From contig NZ_QXNY01000004.1 of assembly GCF_003572205.1 (NCBI RefSeq), positions 372,548-436,547 on the forward strand: DNA of 64,000 nucleotides. Direction: 5' to 3'. The notes beneath the pieces were generated by a model. The model was not told the DNA's origin, made no database searches, and saw nothing but the letters and a program-made list of their open reading frames with translations. A program made the position numbers and the translations under genes. Of the stretch, positions 36,479-46,475 are shown piece after piece (positions within the stretch are counted from its first letter, which is position 1; every line of letters starts with the position of its first letter). The stretch comes from Algihabitans albus. GTDB taxonomy: Bacteria > Pseudomonadota > Alphaproteobacteria > Kiloniellales > DSM-21159.

Positions 36479-36643
36479 GGCTCGGCCTGCCGAGGCCGGA
36501 GTCTCTCGTGCTCTCGCGCCCATACCTTTTGACCGCTCATCGCTAGGCTTCTAACATCGCCGCCCGCCAACCAAGACCGCGCCGGGCAGTCGTTCCCGCC
36601 CGACCCGAGTGCGGCGCAGACAGGGTAAGGACGTCCTCCGATC

Positions 36644-38935
36644 ATGACCGAGACCAAGGCGCTGACGACGGCGCAGGAAGCGCTTGACTTCCATTCCTCA
36701 GGCCGGCCCGGCAAGTTCGAGATCGCGCCGACCAAGCCCGTGACCACGCAGCGCGATCTGTCGCTCGCCTATTCGCCGGGCGTCGCCGAGCCCTGCAAGC
36801 GGATCCACGAAGATCCCAGCCTTGCCTACGACTACACGATCCGCGGAAACCTGGTGGCGGTGATCTCCAACGGCACGGCGGTTCTCGGCCTCGGCAACCT
36901 CGGTGCTCTGGCCTCCAAGCCGGTGATGGAAGGCAAGGCGGTGCTGTTCAAGCGCTTCGCCGATGTCGACTCCATCGACCTGGAGGTCTCGACCGAAGAC
37001 GTCGACGAGTTCGTGAACTGCGTGCGGTTTCTCGGCCCCTCCTTCGGTGGCATCAACCTTGAGGACATCAAGGCGCCCGAATGCTTCATGATCGAAGAGC
37101 GGCTAAAGGAGTTGCTCGACATTCCGGTGTTCCACGACGATCAGCACGGCACGGCGATCATCGCCGCCGCGGGCATGATCAACGCCCTGCATCTGACCGG
37201 CCGCGAGATGGCAGCGACGCGCGTCGTCATTAACGGCGCCGGCGCGGCCGGCGTTGCCTGCGCCGAGTTGGTCAAGGCCATGGGCGTAAAGCCGGAAAAC
37301 GTTCTCCTCTGCGATACCAAGGGTGTGATCTATCGCGGCCGGACGACCGGCATGAACCAATGGAAGTCGGCCCATGCCGTCGAGACCGAGGCGCGCAGCC
37401 TGGCCGACGCGCTGGAGGGCGCGGACATTTTTCTCGGCCTCTCGGTCAAGGGCGCCGTGACGCAGGAGATGGTGGAGAAGATGGGCGAGAAGCCGATCCT
37501 CTTCGCCATGGCCAATCCGGATCCGGAGATCACGCCGGAGGAGGTCAAGGCCGTCCGGCCCGATGCAATCATGGCCACCGGGCGCTCCGACCATCCGAAC
37601 CAGGTCAACAACGTTCTCGGCTTTCCCTACATCTTCCGCGGTGCGCTCGACGTGCGGGCCACCACCATCAACATGCAGATGAAGATCGCGGCCGCCGAAG
37701 CCCTGGCCAAGCTGGCGCGCGAGGACGTGCCCGACGAGGTCGACCGTGCCTATCGCGGCCGCCGCCTGCGCTACGGGCCTGAGTACATCATCCCTGCCCC
37801 TTTCGATCCCCGGCTCATCGTCGAGGTGCCCAAGGCGGTCGCTCGGGCGGCGATGGACAGTGGCGTGGCGCGCCGCCCCGTCGAGGACTTCGAAGACTAC
37901 GACCATCAGCTCTCGGCCCGGCTCGACCCCACCACCGCAAGCCTGCAGCGAATCTTCGACAAGGTTCGCGAGCATCCGCAGCGAGTCGTCTTCGCCGAGG
38001 GTGAGGAAGAGAAGACGATTCGTGCCGCCTACGCCTTCCTCAATTCCGGTTACGGAACTCCGGTCCTGATCGGCCGCCAGGGGCAGATCGAAGAGGCCGC
38101 GACGGCCATCGGTCTGCCGGCGGACTTCTGCGAAATCGTCAATGCGGGAGTCTCCAACCACCGCGAGCGCTATACGGAGTTTCTCTATAACCGGCTGAAC
38201 CGCAGGGGCCTGCTGTTCCGCGATTGCGTGCGGATGGTCAATCAGAACCGCAATGTCTTCGCGGCCTGCATGGTCGCCTGCGGGGAAGCCGATGCGATGG
38301 TCACCGGCCTCACCCGCGCCTTCAACGTCAACTTCGAGGATATCAGCCGGGCTCTCGATTCCAAGCCGGGCTGCCGGGTGTTCGGGCTCAACATCATCGT
38401 CAACCGGGGCCGCTCGGTCTTCGTCTCCGACACTCAGGTCCATGAGCTGCCGAGCCCTCAGGAACTGGCGGACATCACCATGCAGACCGCCGCGGCCGCC
38501 CGCTTGATGGGCCATGAGCCGCGGGTTGCGCTGCTATCTTTCTCCAACTTCGGGAACCCGCCGCGCGAGAAGGCGGTGCGCGTGCGCGAGGCGATCGAGG
38601 TCCTGGATAGCCGTGCGGCCGGAGGGGCCGGCGTCGATTTCGAGTACGACGGCGAGATGCAGGCCAACGTGGCCCTGAACTATGAGTTGATGCAGGAGCT
38701 CTATCCCTTCTGCCGCCTGTCCGGCCCGGCCAACGTGCTGATCATGCCGGCCTTGCACTCCGCCCATATTGCAACCCGTCTGGTGCAGGAGATGGGCGGC
38801 GGCGAGGTCATCGGTCCGCTGCTCATGGGTCTCGCCAAGCCCGCGCAGATCGTCCAGATGGGGGCGACGGTGAACGATCTGGTTACTTCCGCGGCGCTCG
38901 CGGCTTACGAGGCGATCGCAGACAGGACCAAATAG
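36644..38935 (+). CDS. maeB: NADP-dependent malic enzyme with phosphotransacetylase-like domain (MaeB)
   Basis: Decarboxylates malate to pyruvate with NADP+. The 763-residue protein has the malic domain (about 20-165; [30 protein letters not shown]) and the NAD-binding domain (about 165-410; [43 protein letters not shown]). A C-terminal phosphotransacetylase-like regulatory domain (about 430-760) follows. In this family that domain mediates acetyl-CoA inhibition rather than catalysis. AAGGAC lies about 13 nt before the ATG. It stands alone, with 165 bp upstream and 447 bp downstream. Confidence 0.97.
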   Translation: MTETKALTTAQEALDFHSSGRPGKFEIAPTKPVTTQRDLSLAYSPGVAEPCKRIHEDPSLAYDYTIRGNLVAVISNGTAVLGLGNLGALASKPVMEGKAVLFKRFADVDSIDLEVSTEDVDEFVNCVRFLGPSFGGINLEDIKAPECFMIEERLKELLDIPVFHDDQHGTAIIAAAGMINALHLTGREMAATRVVINGAGAAGVACAELVKAMGVKPENVLLCDTKGVIYRGRTTGMNQWKSAHAVETEARSLADALEGADIFLGLSVKGAVTQEMVEKMGEKPILFAMANPDPEITPEEVKAVRPDAIMATGRSDHPNQVNNVLGFPYIFRGALDVRATTINMQMKIAAAEALAKLAREDVPDEVDRAYRGRRLRYGPEYIIPAPFDPRLIVEVPKAVARAAMDSGVARRPVEDFEDYDHQLSARLDPTTASLQRIFDKVREHPQRVVFAEGEEEKTIRAAYAFLNSGYGTPVLIGRQGQIEEAATAIGLPADFCEIVNAGVSNHRERYTEFLYNRLNRRGLLFRDCVRMVNQNRNVFAACMVACGEADAMVTGLTRAFNVNFEDISRALDSKPGCRVFGLNIIVNRGRSVFVSDTQVHELPSPQELADITMQTAAAARLMGHEPRVALLSFSNFGNPPREKAVRVREAIEVLDSRAAGGAGVDFEYDGEMQANVALNYELMQELYPFCRLSGPANVLIMPALHSAHIATRLVQEMGGGEVIGPLLMGLAKPAQIVQMGATVNDLVTSAALAAYEAIADRTK

Positions 38936-39382
38936 CCCGGTCCTGCTTCCGCCATCGGATCTGCAATCGGCCCTGCCGTCGGTCAGCCGCGTCGACTCGC
39001 TTCGCGATCCGTGAGCTCGCGCGGTTCCGTTTCGGATGTCCGAACCGGTAAGACGCGTCCGAGTTAGGTCGCCGTCGTTCCGATGTCGACGTTAACAACC
39101 TGCAAACATATGAGTGCGAAGCTTCATTTCGCGCCAAACTGGCGGAAAGGTTGCATCACGCCCCCCATGGGGGTGGCCGTGGTCTGCCGTCCGTGAAACT
39201 GCGAAGGGGTTGCCTCATGCGCGCGACCATTTCGGAAGAGCTCTTGGTCGATCGCAGCTGGACTCGATTCGCCGATTGGACGGCTGGACTCGCGTCTCGG
39301 GTCGGGACGCCTGTCTTCGTCTTTTTCCACAGCTCCATCCTTGCTTTTTGTGATGCCGAAGAGAGCGAAAGAGACCGCTGAG
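38936..39382. other. 447-bp intergenic region upstream of the chemoreceptor
   Basis: No convincing gene is present. CGGTTC and GAACCG at about 39020-39050 could pair in a weak hairpin after maeB, without a T-tract. A GC palindrome CCCCCCATGGGGG lies near 39160. The chemoreceptor frame is open from ATG 39341. Confidence 0.45.
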
Positions 39383-42064
39383 ATGTCCGTAGCGCCTGAA
39401 CCTCGAACGACGGCCCTCTCCGCTGGTCCGGACGACGGTCAGTCGAAACTGCTGGGATCTCGCGAGAGGCAGCGACGGCGCCGCCGTGGTCTCGGTATCG
39501 GCGGCAAGCTCTTCCTCGCCTTTGGCGGAGTCGCCGCGCTGACTCTGGCTTCGGCTACTGTCGCCTGGCTGTCCTACGGCAACCTCGAGGACGCGGTTTC
39601 TCGTGCCTTGAACGAAACCGTGCCGGCCATGACGACGGCCCTTTCTCTCTCCGCCGGTTCCGCGGCTCTCGCCGCCGCCGCTCCGGCGCTGGCCGGTGCG
39701 CCCGACGAAACGACCCGGCAAGCGGAGACGGCCCGCCTGACCGCCCAGCTGGTGCAGCTTCGCGGCAAGCTGCGGCAGTTGGAGACGGGAGGAGCCGACG
39801 CGACTGTCTTGGATGTCATCTCCGGCGAGGTCGATCGACTGGCGACAGAATTGGAGCGGCTCGACCGTGCGGTCGCCACGTCGCTCCGTCTTGCCGATGA
39901 GCGGAGCGAGCGCGTCGGCGCCATCGAGGTGGCTTACGGCGATCTCGCCGGGCGTGTCGCCATCCTGATCGACGACTCCAGCTTCGATTTGGTGATCGAT
40001 GCGGATGACGTGACCAGCGGAACGGGACAGGCAATCTCCGGCCTGATGGATCGGGAAGTCGGGGCCCTGCGTGGCGCGCTCGAGGTTCTGGCGGAGGTCA
40101 ATCTGCTCGGCGGTCTGATTGCCGAGGCGGCCAACGCCCGGACCTCGGACGATCTTACCGCTCTGCAAGAACGGCTGATCGGCTCGGTCGCCCGTATAGA
40201 CGAAAGCCTGCAGTCCATGCCGGCCGATTTTCCCGGCGTGGCAGAGGCCAAGGATCTGGCTATTCGACTGGCCGAGTTCGGTCACTCCGAGCAGAACGTG
40301 TTCGACCTGCGCGCCCGTTGGCTCGAGCTGCCACCGAGCGCTGGCGAGGAGCGAAGGCTGATCGCCGCCCGGATGGAGAGCATTTCCGCCGATATGCTTG
40401 CCGTGCAGAACGAGACGCTGCGGCTTCTAACGCCCCTGGTGGATGAGGCCAGCTTCAACGTCCTGCTCGGCAGCGAGCAAGCGACCGGCAACGCGAGCCG
40501 CGCCGTCTCGGCGCTGATGAGCGACGGTGTCGGAGAACTCCGCGGTCTCCTGGAGTTGCGCGCGGAGCTGTCGGGATTGACCAACGTGTTGTTGCAAGCC
40601 TCGACTGCCGCGCAGGGCGATGCCCTGACGCCGCTGAACGAGCGTTTTCATCTGATCCGCCAGCGTATCGAACGCGTGATTTCCGAGTTTCCCGAGGACT
40701 TGGACGAGGGTGTCCTGCTCGATCGCGTAACGCTGCTCGCCGACTTCGGCGAAGGCGCGTCCGGGGTCTTTCCGGCTCGCGTGGCCGAACTGCAGTCGCA
40801 AGCCGAAGCTCAAGTCGCATTGGCGGCGGCGCGTGCGGCGGCCGCGGCCTTGGATAGCGAAGTCGCGCTGCTGGTGCGGAACGCGCAGGAGGATGTGGCG
40901 GCAGGTGCCGAAACCATCGCGACAGCCGTGACCCAGGGGCAGATCTGGCTGATGATGATTGCTGGTGCCTCGATCGCCGTCGCCGTCCTGATCGCCTGGC
41001 TCTACGTCGGGCGCGGACTTTTGCATCGTCTGAACTTGCTGTCTGCCGATATGCAGCGGATCGCGGATGGCGATCTCACCACCGAAGTACAGGTGGCGGG
41101 AAGCGACGAACTGACCGAGATGGGTCAGGCTTTGGCGAGCTTGCGCAGCGACTTGGCTGGCGCGGAGGACGAACGCCTGCGTAACGAAGCCGAGCGGGAC
41201 GCCGCCGCGACCCAACGCCGCCAGGAGATGCTGGATCTTGCGTCCGGTTTCGAAATGAGCGTTGCGCAGGTGGTCGAGTCGCTTTCGACGGCGGCCGGCG
41301 GACTGCAGTCGGCGGCCGAAGGGATGGCCACTTCGGCTCAGACGGCAGGAGAGCGGGCCATCGCCGTTACCGGTGCCAGCGACCAGACCGCCGGCTCCGT
41401 CAACACCGCGGCTTCGGCGGCGGAGCAGCTTGCGGCGTCGGTTGGAGAGATCGGCCGGCAGGTCAGCCAATCGACTGGCATCGCTGCCCAGGCGCGCGAG
41501 AAAGTCGAGGCGACCAACGCTCAGGTTGCCGGCTTGGCCGCGGCGGCTGAAAAGATCGGCACGGTCGTAACTCTCATCCAGGAGATCGCGGAGCAGACCA
41601 GTCTTCTGGCGCTGAATGCAACGATTGAGGCGATGCGCGCGGGCGACGCAGGTAAGGGCTTTGCGGTCGTGGCAAGCGAGGTGAAGAGTCTGGCGACTCA
41701 GACGGCAAAGGCCACTGAGGAGATCGGTCAGCAGGTCGGCGGCATGCAATCTGCGACGAAGGATTCGGTCGCGGCGATTCAGGAGATCGGCAAGACCATT
41801 CTGGATATGAACGAGATCGCCGATGCTATTGCCGCGGCGGTGACCGAACAGAACGCGGCAACCGAGGAGATTGCCAGCACGGTCCGCCAAGCCTCGGCAG
41901 GTACGCAGGAGGTGACCGCCAATATCTCGGAAGTGAGTACGGCGGTCGATCAGACCGGTCGCTCTGCGGATGCGGTGTTGGACGCCTCCGGCGCCATGAC
42001 GGAGCAGACCGTGACTCTGAAAGAGGAGGTCGAGCGCTTCCTCAAAACCCTGCGCGCCGCGTAG
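39383..42064 (+). CDS. Methyl-accepting chemotaxis protein with a duplicated sensor module
   Basis: An 893-residue chemoreceptor. An Arg-rich cytoplasmic N terminus (30-36) precedes TM1 (43-65), and a helical periplasmic region runs to about 520. TM2 (521-543), a HAMP domain and a C-terminal signalling domain with the hairpin [21 protein letters not shown] follow. The periplasmic part contains two copies of a module of about 157 residues, starting at IDDSSFDL (196) and VDEASFNV (353). The ligand is unknown. No che genes are in the window. ATG 39341 is an alternative start. Confidence 0.92.
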   Translation: MSVAPEPRTTALSAGPDDGQSKLLGSRERQRRRRRGLGIGGKLFLAFGGVAALTLASATVAWLSYGNLEDAVSRALNETVPAMTTALSLSAGSAALAAAAPALAGAPDETTRQAETARLTAQLVQLRGKLRQLETGGADATVLDVISGEVDRLATELERLDRAVATSLRLADERSERVGAIEVAYGDLAGRVAILIDDSSFDLVIDADDVTSGTGQAISGLMDREVGALRGALEVLAEVNLLGGLIAEAANARTSDDLTALQERLIGSVARIDESLQSMPADFPGVAEAKDLAIRLAEFGHSEQNVFDLRARWLELPPSAGEERRLIAARMESISADMLAVQNETLRLLTPLVDEASFNVLLGSEQATGNASRAVSALMSDGVGELRGLLELRAELSGLTNVLLQASTAAQGDALTPLNERFHLIRQRIERVISEFPEDLDEGVLLDRVTLLADFGEGASGVFPARVAELQSQAEAQVALAAARAAAAALDSEVALLVRNAQEDVAAGAETIATAVTQGQIWLMMIAGASIAVAVLIAWLYVGRGLLHRLNLLSADMQRIADGDLTTEVQVAGSDELTEMGQALASLRSDLAGAEDERLRNEAERDAAATQRRQEMLDLASGFEMSVAQVVESLSTAAGGLQSAAEGMATSAQTAGERAIAVTGASDQTAGSVNTAASAAEQLAASVGEIGRQVSQSTGIAAQAREKVEATNAQVAGLAAAAEKIGTVVTLIQEIAEQTSLLALNATIEAMRAGDAGKGFAVVASEVKSLATQTAKATEEIGQQVGGMQSATKDSVAAIQEIGKTILDMNEIADAIAAAVTEQNAATEEIASTVRQASAGTQEVTANISEVSTAVDQTGRSADAVLDASGAMTEQTVTLKEEVERFLKTLRAA

Positions 42065-42070
42065 AGCCCG

Positions 42071-42112
42071 TTGTGATCGTATGGAATCGCTTTGCGGTTC
42101 CGCCGATCACAA
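42071..42112. terminator. Imperfect hairpin after the chemoreceptor gene
   Basis: TTGTGATCG (42071-42079) pairs with CGATCACAA (42104-42112), and GGAA/TTCC pairs inside. It lies 7 bp after the stop codon. No T-tract follows, so termination is only possible, not clear. Confidence 0.4.
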
Positions 42113-42228
42113 GAAACAGACTCTCGCACTTTGAATCGAGACTGGATTTAACGTAATTTCCGGATCCAATACGTGGGTCCGACCGATCACTGTCTGGTCT
42201 AGTGCGAGCCGATCAGAAAGCGCATCGA

Positions 42229-42597
42229 TCAGGACAGGGGTTCTGACCTCGGCTCCAGAAGATCGAGCAGGCTGGAGATCTGCTCGCGAGGCAGCTTGCC
42301 GATACGCTCCGCGAGCAGATTGGCGAGCAGCGTCGCCTCGGGGCAGAGACCGGCGGTATCGACCACGACCCGGGGGTGGGAGAGATCGGCCAGGCGTTGG
42401 AGGTCTTCCGCCTCGTCCCAGATGATGCCGAGATATTGGCAAACTTCGTGTACGAAGCGCCGGTTGGGTCTGCCCCGTTTTCCGTGTTCGAGAGCCGAGA
42501 GATAGGCTGGACTCACGCCCAAAGCGCTCGCCATGTCTTTAGCGGTGATGTTGCGTTGTCCGCGCAGTTTACGCAGACACTGACCGAAAGGGGTCAT
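42229..42597 (-). CDS. XRE-family helix-turn-helix regulator
   Basis: A 122-residue protein with an N-terminal HTH (about 1-65) containing ITAKDMASALGVSPAYLSALEHGKRGRPNR, followed by a helical tail. A similar arrangement occurs in short housekeeping XRE regulators of alphaproteobacteria. Targets are unknown. A TAAACT-N7-AGTTTA palindrome lies 29-47 bp upstream of the ATG in a local AT-rich patch and is a candidate autoregulatory operator. Confidence 0.85.
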   Translation of the reverse strand: MTPFGQCLRKLRGQRNITAKDMASALGVSPAYLSALEHGKRGRPNRRFVHEVCQYLGIIWDEAEDLQRLADLSHPRVVVDTAGLCPEATLLANLLAERIGKLPREQISSLLDLLEPRSEPLS

Positions 42598-42625
42598 CGG
42601 CTTTGGCCTTTCGCAAGGCGGCGAA

Positions 42626-42644
42626 TAAACTCAATTCAAGTTTA
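42626..42644. promoter_or_regulatory. Palindrome TAAACT-N7-AGTTTA upstream of the XRE gene
   Basis: Perfect 6-bp arms around CAATTCA in an AT-rich patch of a GC-rich gap, positioned where an autorepressor would act on the XRE promoter. Confidence 0.45.
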
Positions 42645-42656
42645 TGGAATGTCGAT

Positions 42657-42684
42657 AAGGCCCAGCTTTGTCAACGCGGGCCTT
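42657..42684 (-). terminator. Hairpin immediately after smr
   Basis: On the minus strand AAGGCCC and GGGCCTT form a 7-bp stem with a 14-nt loop, starting 1 nt after the smr stop. The following tail is not T-rich. It may end the lutABC-smr transcript. Confidence 0.4.
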
Positions 42685-42685
42685 T

Positions 42686-43270
42686 CTAGCGGTCCCGTTG
42701 GCGGCGGAGCAGCAGGTAGAGTGCGCCGCTGCCGCCGTGTTCCGGGCGGGCGAAGTCGAAAGCCAGCACCTTGTCGCGCAGGGGCGGAGAATTCAGCCAG
42801 AGCGGCACTTTCTGGCGCAGCACACCGCCGCTTTCTCCCCGCAGCCCCTTCCCGGTGACGATCAGCAGGCAACGCCGCCCGGCAGCCTGATGCGAGGTGA
42901 CGAAGCCGATCAGGGCACGATGGGCGTCGTCTTGGCGATGACCGTGCAGGTCCAACGTCGCTTCGATCGGCAGCTTGCCACGGCGCAGCCGATCTGCCGT
43001 CCGGCCGTCCACACCTGCCGTGGCTCCGTGAGACAGTTCGGTGGGTATGGCGGAGGCGCGCGCCGGACTCTGGGGGTTCGGCGGCCGCGCCGGTCGGCGG
43101 GCGGGTTTGGCCGCCGCTTGGTCGACTGACGGTTCCGCCGATGCTCCCGTAGGAGATGGTCTCGCAGTCAACCCGCTGGCCTTCGGCCGAAAACGGACTT
43201 TCCGGCCTCTCAGCGGTCTGACGGTCTCGGCGACCTTGCGCCAGAGCGCCAGGTCATCGTCCTTGCTCAC
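42686..43270 (-). CDS. Smr-domain (MutS2 C-terminal type) protein
   Basis: A 194-residue protein with a disordered Pro/Ala-rich N-terminal half (about 40-85) and a C-terminal Smr domain. The Smr domain has ATLDLHGHRQDDAHRALIGFV, LLIVTGKGLRGESGGVLRQKVPLWL and HGGSGALYLLLRR. Smr domains can be nucleases acting on DNA or RNA. The ATG overlaps the lutC stop by 4 bp, although a functional link is not evident. Confidence 0.9.
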   Translation of the reverse strand: MSKDDDLALWRKVAETVRPLRGRKVRFRPKASGLTARPSPTGASAEPSVDQAAAKPARRPARPPNPQSPARASAIPTELSHGATAGVDGRTADRLRRGKLPIEATLDLHGHRQDDAHRALIGFVTSHQAAGRRCLLIVTGKGLRGESGGVLRQKVPLWLNSPPLRDKVLAFDFARPEHGGSGALYLLLRRQRDR

Positions 43271-43947
43271 TCTACCGCGTCTTCGACCAGCAGGATGTGC
43301 AGGCGCCGCGGGCCGTGAGCACCAAGCTGGATCGTCTGCTCGATATCGCCGGTGCGCGAGGGACCGGTTATCAAGTTGACCGTGCGTGGGAGCGTGCGTG
43401 CGTCCTGGGTTCTGCGCATCCGATCCCAGGCTTCTTCGTAAGCGCCGACGACTTGGCTGGTCTTGAGGACGACGATGTGGTTCTCCGGGAGGAAGTTCAG
43501 GGTCGTCGGGCCTTTGGGTCCGGAGTGCAGCATGAGGGTGCCGGTCTCGGCGACACCGGCGAAGGCGGCGGTTAGGGAGGTTGCGTCCTCCGGCTCCGCC
43601 TTACCGCTGGCCACGGACAGCATCGGTGCGGTCTCTGCCCAGGGCAGGGTCTGCAACTCCGGCTCCGGTGCCAGCCGGAGGGCGCCTGGCAAGTTGCGGT
43701 CTTTTAGATAGTCTGCGGCCGCGCGCGGAACCTCTTCCAGGGAGGCGAGACGAACCACGGTCGCGTTGACGGCTTCGACCTGTTCCTGGAAGAGGTCGAC
43801 TTGTGCGGCGGCTTCCCGTTGGCTCCGCTCCGGCAGGAGGCCACGCGGGTGCGCCGCAATCCGTGCCCTGGCGGCGGCGGTATCCGTCGCGCCGTGCCCG
43901 AGGGAGCGGCGGACGGCGCCGAGGACGGCTTCGCGGCCGGCGCTCAT
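43267..43947 (-). CDS. lutC: Lactate utilization protein C (LUD domain)
   Basis: A 226-residue LUD-domain protein, third component of the LutABC complex that oxidises L-lactate to pyruvate in the cytoplasm. AAFAGVAETGTLMLHSGPKGPTTLNFLPENHIVVL is diagnostic, and LGAHGPRRLHILLVED ends the protein. ATG 43947 overlaps the lutB stop by 4 bp, so the open frame extending to 44292 is not used. Confidence 0.93.
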   Translation of the reverse strand: MSAGREAVLGAVRRSLGHGATDTAAARARIAAHPRGLLPERSQREAAAQVDLFQEQVEAVNATVVRLASLEEVPRAAADYLKDRNLPGALRLAPEPELQTLPWAETAPMLSVASGKAEPEDATSLTAAFAGVAETGTLMLHSGPKGPTTLNFLPENHIVVLKTSQVVGAYEEAWDRMRRTQDARTLPRTVNLITGPSRTGDIEQTIQLGAHGPRRLHILLVEDAVE

Positions 43948-45389
43948 GCCGGCTCTCGATGGGAGGTCGCGACGTCCTTCTGCCGCTCGGCCCAGAGATC
44001 CATGAAGGTTCGCCCTTCCGGTGCCGGCAAGTCCCGGTGAGCCGTCCAGCCGCCGGCCAGTGGTACGGCGGCGAAGCGCCCTCGTTTGCCAGCGAACCTT
44101 GCCAAGACCTTCGCCTTCAGTCCGGTGGCGAAGCGGTAGAGCGCCGGGCGGCGCGCAACGAAGGTCCAGGCACGCAAGCCGATGCGCATGGCCGGTGGCG
44201 AGAGGTGCTTCTCGAACTCTTGCTCCCGCCAGTGCCGCATCATCTTGGGCAAGGGAATGCGCATTGGGCAGACGGCCTCGCAGCGTCCGCAAAAGGTCGA
44301 GGCGTTGGGGAGGTGTCCGGCTTCGTCGACGCCGATCAGCGAGGGCGTCAGGACGGCGCCCATGGGTCCCGGATAGACCCAGCCGTAAGCATGACCGCCG
44401 ACCGAATGGTAGACCGGGCAGTGGTTCATGCAGGCACCGCAGCGGATGCAGCGCAGCATGTCCTGGAACTCGCCGCCCAGCATCTGCGAACGGCCGTTGT
44501 CGAGCAGGATGACGTGATATTGCTCGGGCCCGTCCGGGTCCTCGGACCGCTTCGGGCCCGTCGAGAAGGTGGTGTAAGTGGAGAATTCCTGACCCGTGGC
44601 GGAACGGGCGAGCACGCGCAGAATGGCGCTGGCGTCTTCCAGAGTCGGAACGATCTTCTCGATCGAGGCCACGACGATGTGGACCTTCGGCAGACTTTGG
44701 GTCAGGTCGCCGTTGCCCTCGTTGGTGACGATGATCGACGTGCCGGTTTCGGCGATCAGAAAGTTGGCGCCGGTGATGCCGACGTCGGCGTCCAGGTACT
44801 TCTGGCGCAACACGGCACGGGCTTCCGCGACGAGCTGCTGCGGTTCCTCGAGTTGGCGGTCGTCCGGCAGATCCTTGTGGGCGGCCCGGAAATCACTCGC
44901 CACCTGTTCCTTATTGAGGTGGATCGCCGGCGCGATGATGTGGCTGGGCGGTTCCTTCCGCAGCTGAATGATGTATTCGCCGAGATCGGTTTCGATCGGG
45001 ACCAGCCCGTTGGCCTCGAGATGGTCGTTCAAAGCCAGTTCTTCGGCGATCATGGACTTGCCCTTGGTCACCGTCTTGGCGCCGACCGCCTGGCAGATCT
45101 CCACCACGGCCTTGCGGGCATCGTCGGCGGTGGGGCACCAATGGACCTTCCCTCCCGCGGCCTCGACCTGCTCCGCATAGATCTCCAGGTAGGCGTCGAG
45201 GTTCTCGAGGGTGTGGTCCTTGATCTCTTTCGCCTGGTCGCGAAGCGCGTCGAACTCGGGCAGCTTCGCCGCCGCTTTCGCGCGCTTGGCGATGAAGCCC
45301 TCCTTCATATTGTTCAGCGCGCGCCGCAGCTGTTCGTCGTTCAGCGCACGATGGGCGTTGTCCTTGAAATCGCGGCTGGTTGCCTGCAA
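43944..45389 (-). CDS. lutB: Lactate utilization iron-sulfur protein LutB
   Basis: A 481-residue protein with an N-terminal LUD domain (TKGKSMIAEELALNDHLEANG, ITGANFLIAETGTSIIVTNEGN). A C-terminal ferredoxin-like part carries two 4Fe-4S motifs, CIRCGACMNHCPVY and CGRCEAVCPMRIP. It passes electrons from lactate oxidation, in concert with LutA and LutC. Four bp separate it from the lutA stop and it overlaps lutC. Confidence 0.96.
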   Translation of the reverse strand: MQATSRDFKDNAHRALNDEQLRRALNNMKEGFIAKRAKAAAKLPEFDALRDQAKEIKDHTLENLDAYLEIYAEQVEAAGGKVHWCPTADDARKAVVEICQAVGAKTVTKGKSMIAEELALNDHLEANGLVPIETDLGEYIIQLRKEPPSHIIAPAIHLNKEQVASDFRAAHKDLPDDRQLEEPQQLVAEARAVLRQKYLDADVGITGANFLIAETGTSIIVTNEGNGDLTQSLPKVHIVVASIEKIVPTLEDASAILRVLARSATGQEFSTYTTFSTGPKRSEDPDGPEQYHVILLDNGRSQMLGGEFQDMLRCIRCGACMNHCPVYHSVGGHAYGWVYPGPMGAVLTPSLIGVDEAGHLPNASTFCGRCEAVCPMRIPLPKMMRHWREQEFEKHLSPPAMRIGLRAWTFVARRPALYRFATGLKAKVLARFAGKRGRFAAVPLAGGWTAHRDLPAPEGRTFMDLWAERQKDVATSHREPA

Positions 45390-45393
45390 AGCG

Positions 45394-46182
45394 CTAGTCC
45401 TTCCCTTCGCCGATGGCGGGCCCGCCTGTCATGCCGGCCAGCACTTCGGCGACGTGGCGCGTCTCAGTCTTGGCGCCGCGGCGCTTCAACTTGCCCGCCA
45501 TATTGAGCAGACAGCCCAAATCGCCTGCGAGCAATAGATCCGCTCCGGTCTTCTCGATGTCCTCGGCCTTGGTGTCGACCATCTGATTCGAGATTTCCGG
45601 GTATTTCACGCAGAAGGTTCCGCCGAAGCCGCAGCAGACTTCGGGTTCCTTCATCTCAAGCAAACGGAGGTCGGTCAGTCCGCGCAACAGAGCGCGCGGC
45701 TGCTCCTTGACCTTCAACTCGCGCAGGCCGGAACAGGAGTCGTGGTAGGTCACGCTGCCGGCAAAGCTGCCCGGCAGCGCCTGGACCTTCATGACATCGG
45801 TCAGGAAGGATACCAGTTCGTAGGTTCGCTCCCCCAGAGTCGCGGCGGGTCCGGCCAACTCGGGATCGTCCTTGAAGAGAGCCGGATAGTGCTTGCGCAA
45901 CATGCCGGCACAGGAACCTGAGGGAACGACCACGTAGTCGTACCCGTCGAAAGCCGCGATTACCTGACGGGCGATGGCTTTGGTGTCCTCCCGGTCGCCG
46001 GAGTTGTAGGCCGGTTGCCCGCAGCAGGTCTGACCGCGCGGCACCTCGACCCTGCATCCTGCCTGTTCCAGCAGTTTCACGGTCGCGAAGCCCACCGTCG
46101 GGCGGAAGAAATCCACCAGGCAGGTAACGAAGAGCGCGACTTTCGGACCGGTTTCTCCGGCCTCAGGCGTGGCATCTGTCAT
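45394..46182 (-). CDS. lutA: Lactate utilization protein LutA ((Fe-S)-binding, CCG domains)
   Basis: A 262-residue protein with two cysteine-rich CCG domains: GQTCCGQPAYNSGD near residue 55 and EVCCGFGGTFCVKYPEIS near 195. VPSGSCAGML and TYHDSCSGLRELK lie between. It is the catalytic-type partner of LutB and LutC. A GGGAGAA ribosome-binding site precedes the ATG, and two tandem GntR-type operators lie 32-73 bp upstream. Confidence 0.95.
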   Translation of the reverse strand: MTDATPEAGETGPKVALFVTCLVDFFRPTVGFATVKLLEQAGCRVEVPRGQTCCGQPAYNSGDREDTKAIARQVIAAFDGYDYVVVPSGSCAGMLRKHYPALFKDDPELAGPAATLGERTYELVSFLTDVMKVQALPGSFAGSVTYHDSCSGLRELKVKEQPRALLRGLTDLRLLEMKEPEVCCGFGGTFCVKYPEISNQMVDTKAEDIEKTGADLLLAGDLGCLLNMAGKLKRRGAKTETRHVAEVLAGMTGGPAIGEGKD

Positions 46183-46213
46183 AGCGCGATTTCTCCCAAG
46201 AACTGCCCGCCGC

Positions 46214-46255
46214 GAATGGTATGACCAATTTAAACGAGAATGGTATGACCAATTT
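46214..46255. promoter_or_regulatory. Tandem GntR/LldR-type operators upstream of lutA
   Basis: GAATGGTATGACCAATTT occurs twice without mismatch, at 46214-46231 and 46238-46255, 24 bp apart. Each holds the inverted repeat TGGT-ATG-ACCA, fitting the FadR-subfamily pattern TNGTNNNACNA used by LldR/PdhR. No GntR gene is in the window, so the regulator must act from elsewhere. Confidence 0.75.
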
Positions 46256-46475
46256 CAAAAGGCAAGGCGCCACGTAGGTTTACCCGGCCCGACCGGGACT
46301 TTGGCGCTTTGAATCGCTGCCACACGGCCCTGGCCGGATCTGTTGCCAGGTGTCGCAGCCATTGTGTAATGGGCCTGTGTTATGGTGCGCACTTACATCG
46401 ATGCCGGCAACGGAGGTTCGGACCGGGGCGGTGTCACGGCAGGCTGGGGATCTGCAGGAAGCGGGGCTGCGGCCG

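Noticed and set aside
37103-38515. A 470-residue minus-strand open frame opposite maeB
   Set aside because: It lies wholly antisense to a clear malic enzyme gene, has no recognisable domain and is the kind of long shadow frame expected in GC-rich DNA.
39160-39172. CCCCCCATGGGGG palindrome upstream of the chemoreceptor
   Set aside because: Isolated, with no spacing or partner sites suggesting a function.
43803-45506. A 567-residue plus-strand open frame opposite lutB/lutC
   Set aside because: Antisense to well-supported lut genes; the translation is low-complexity and shows no family motif.
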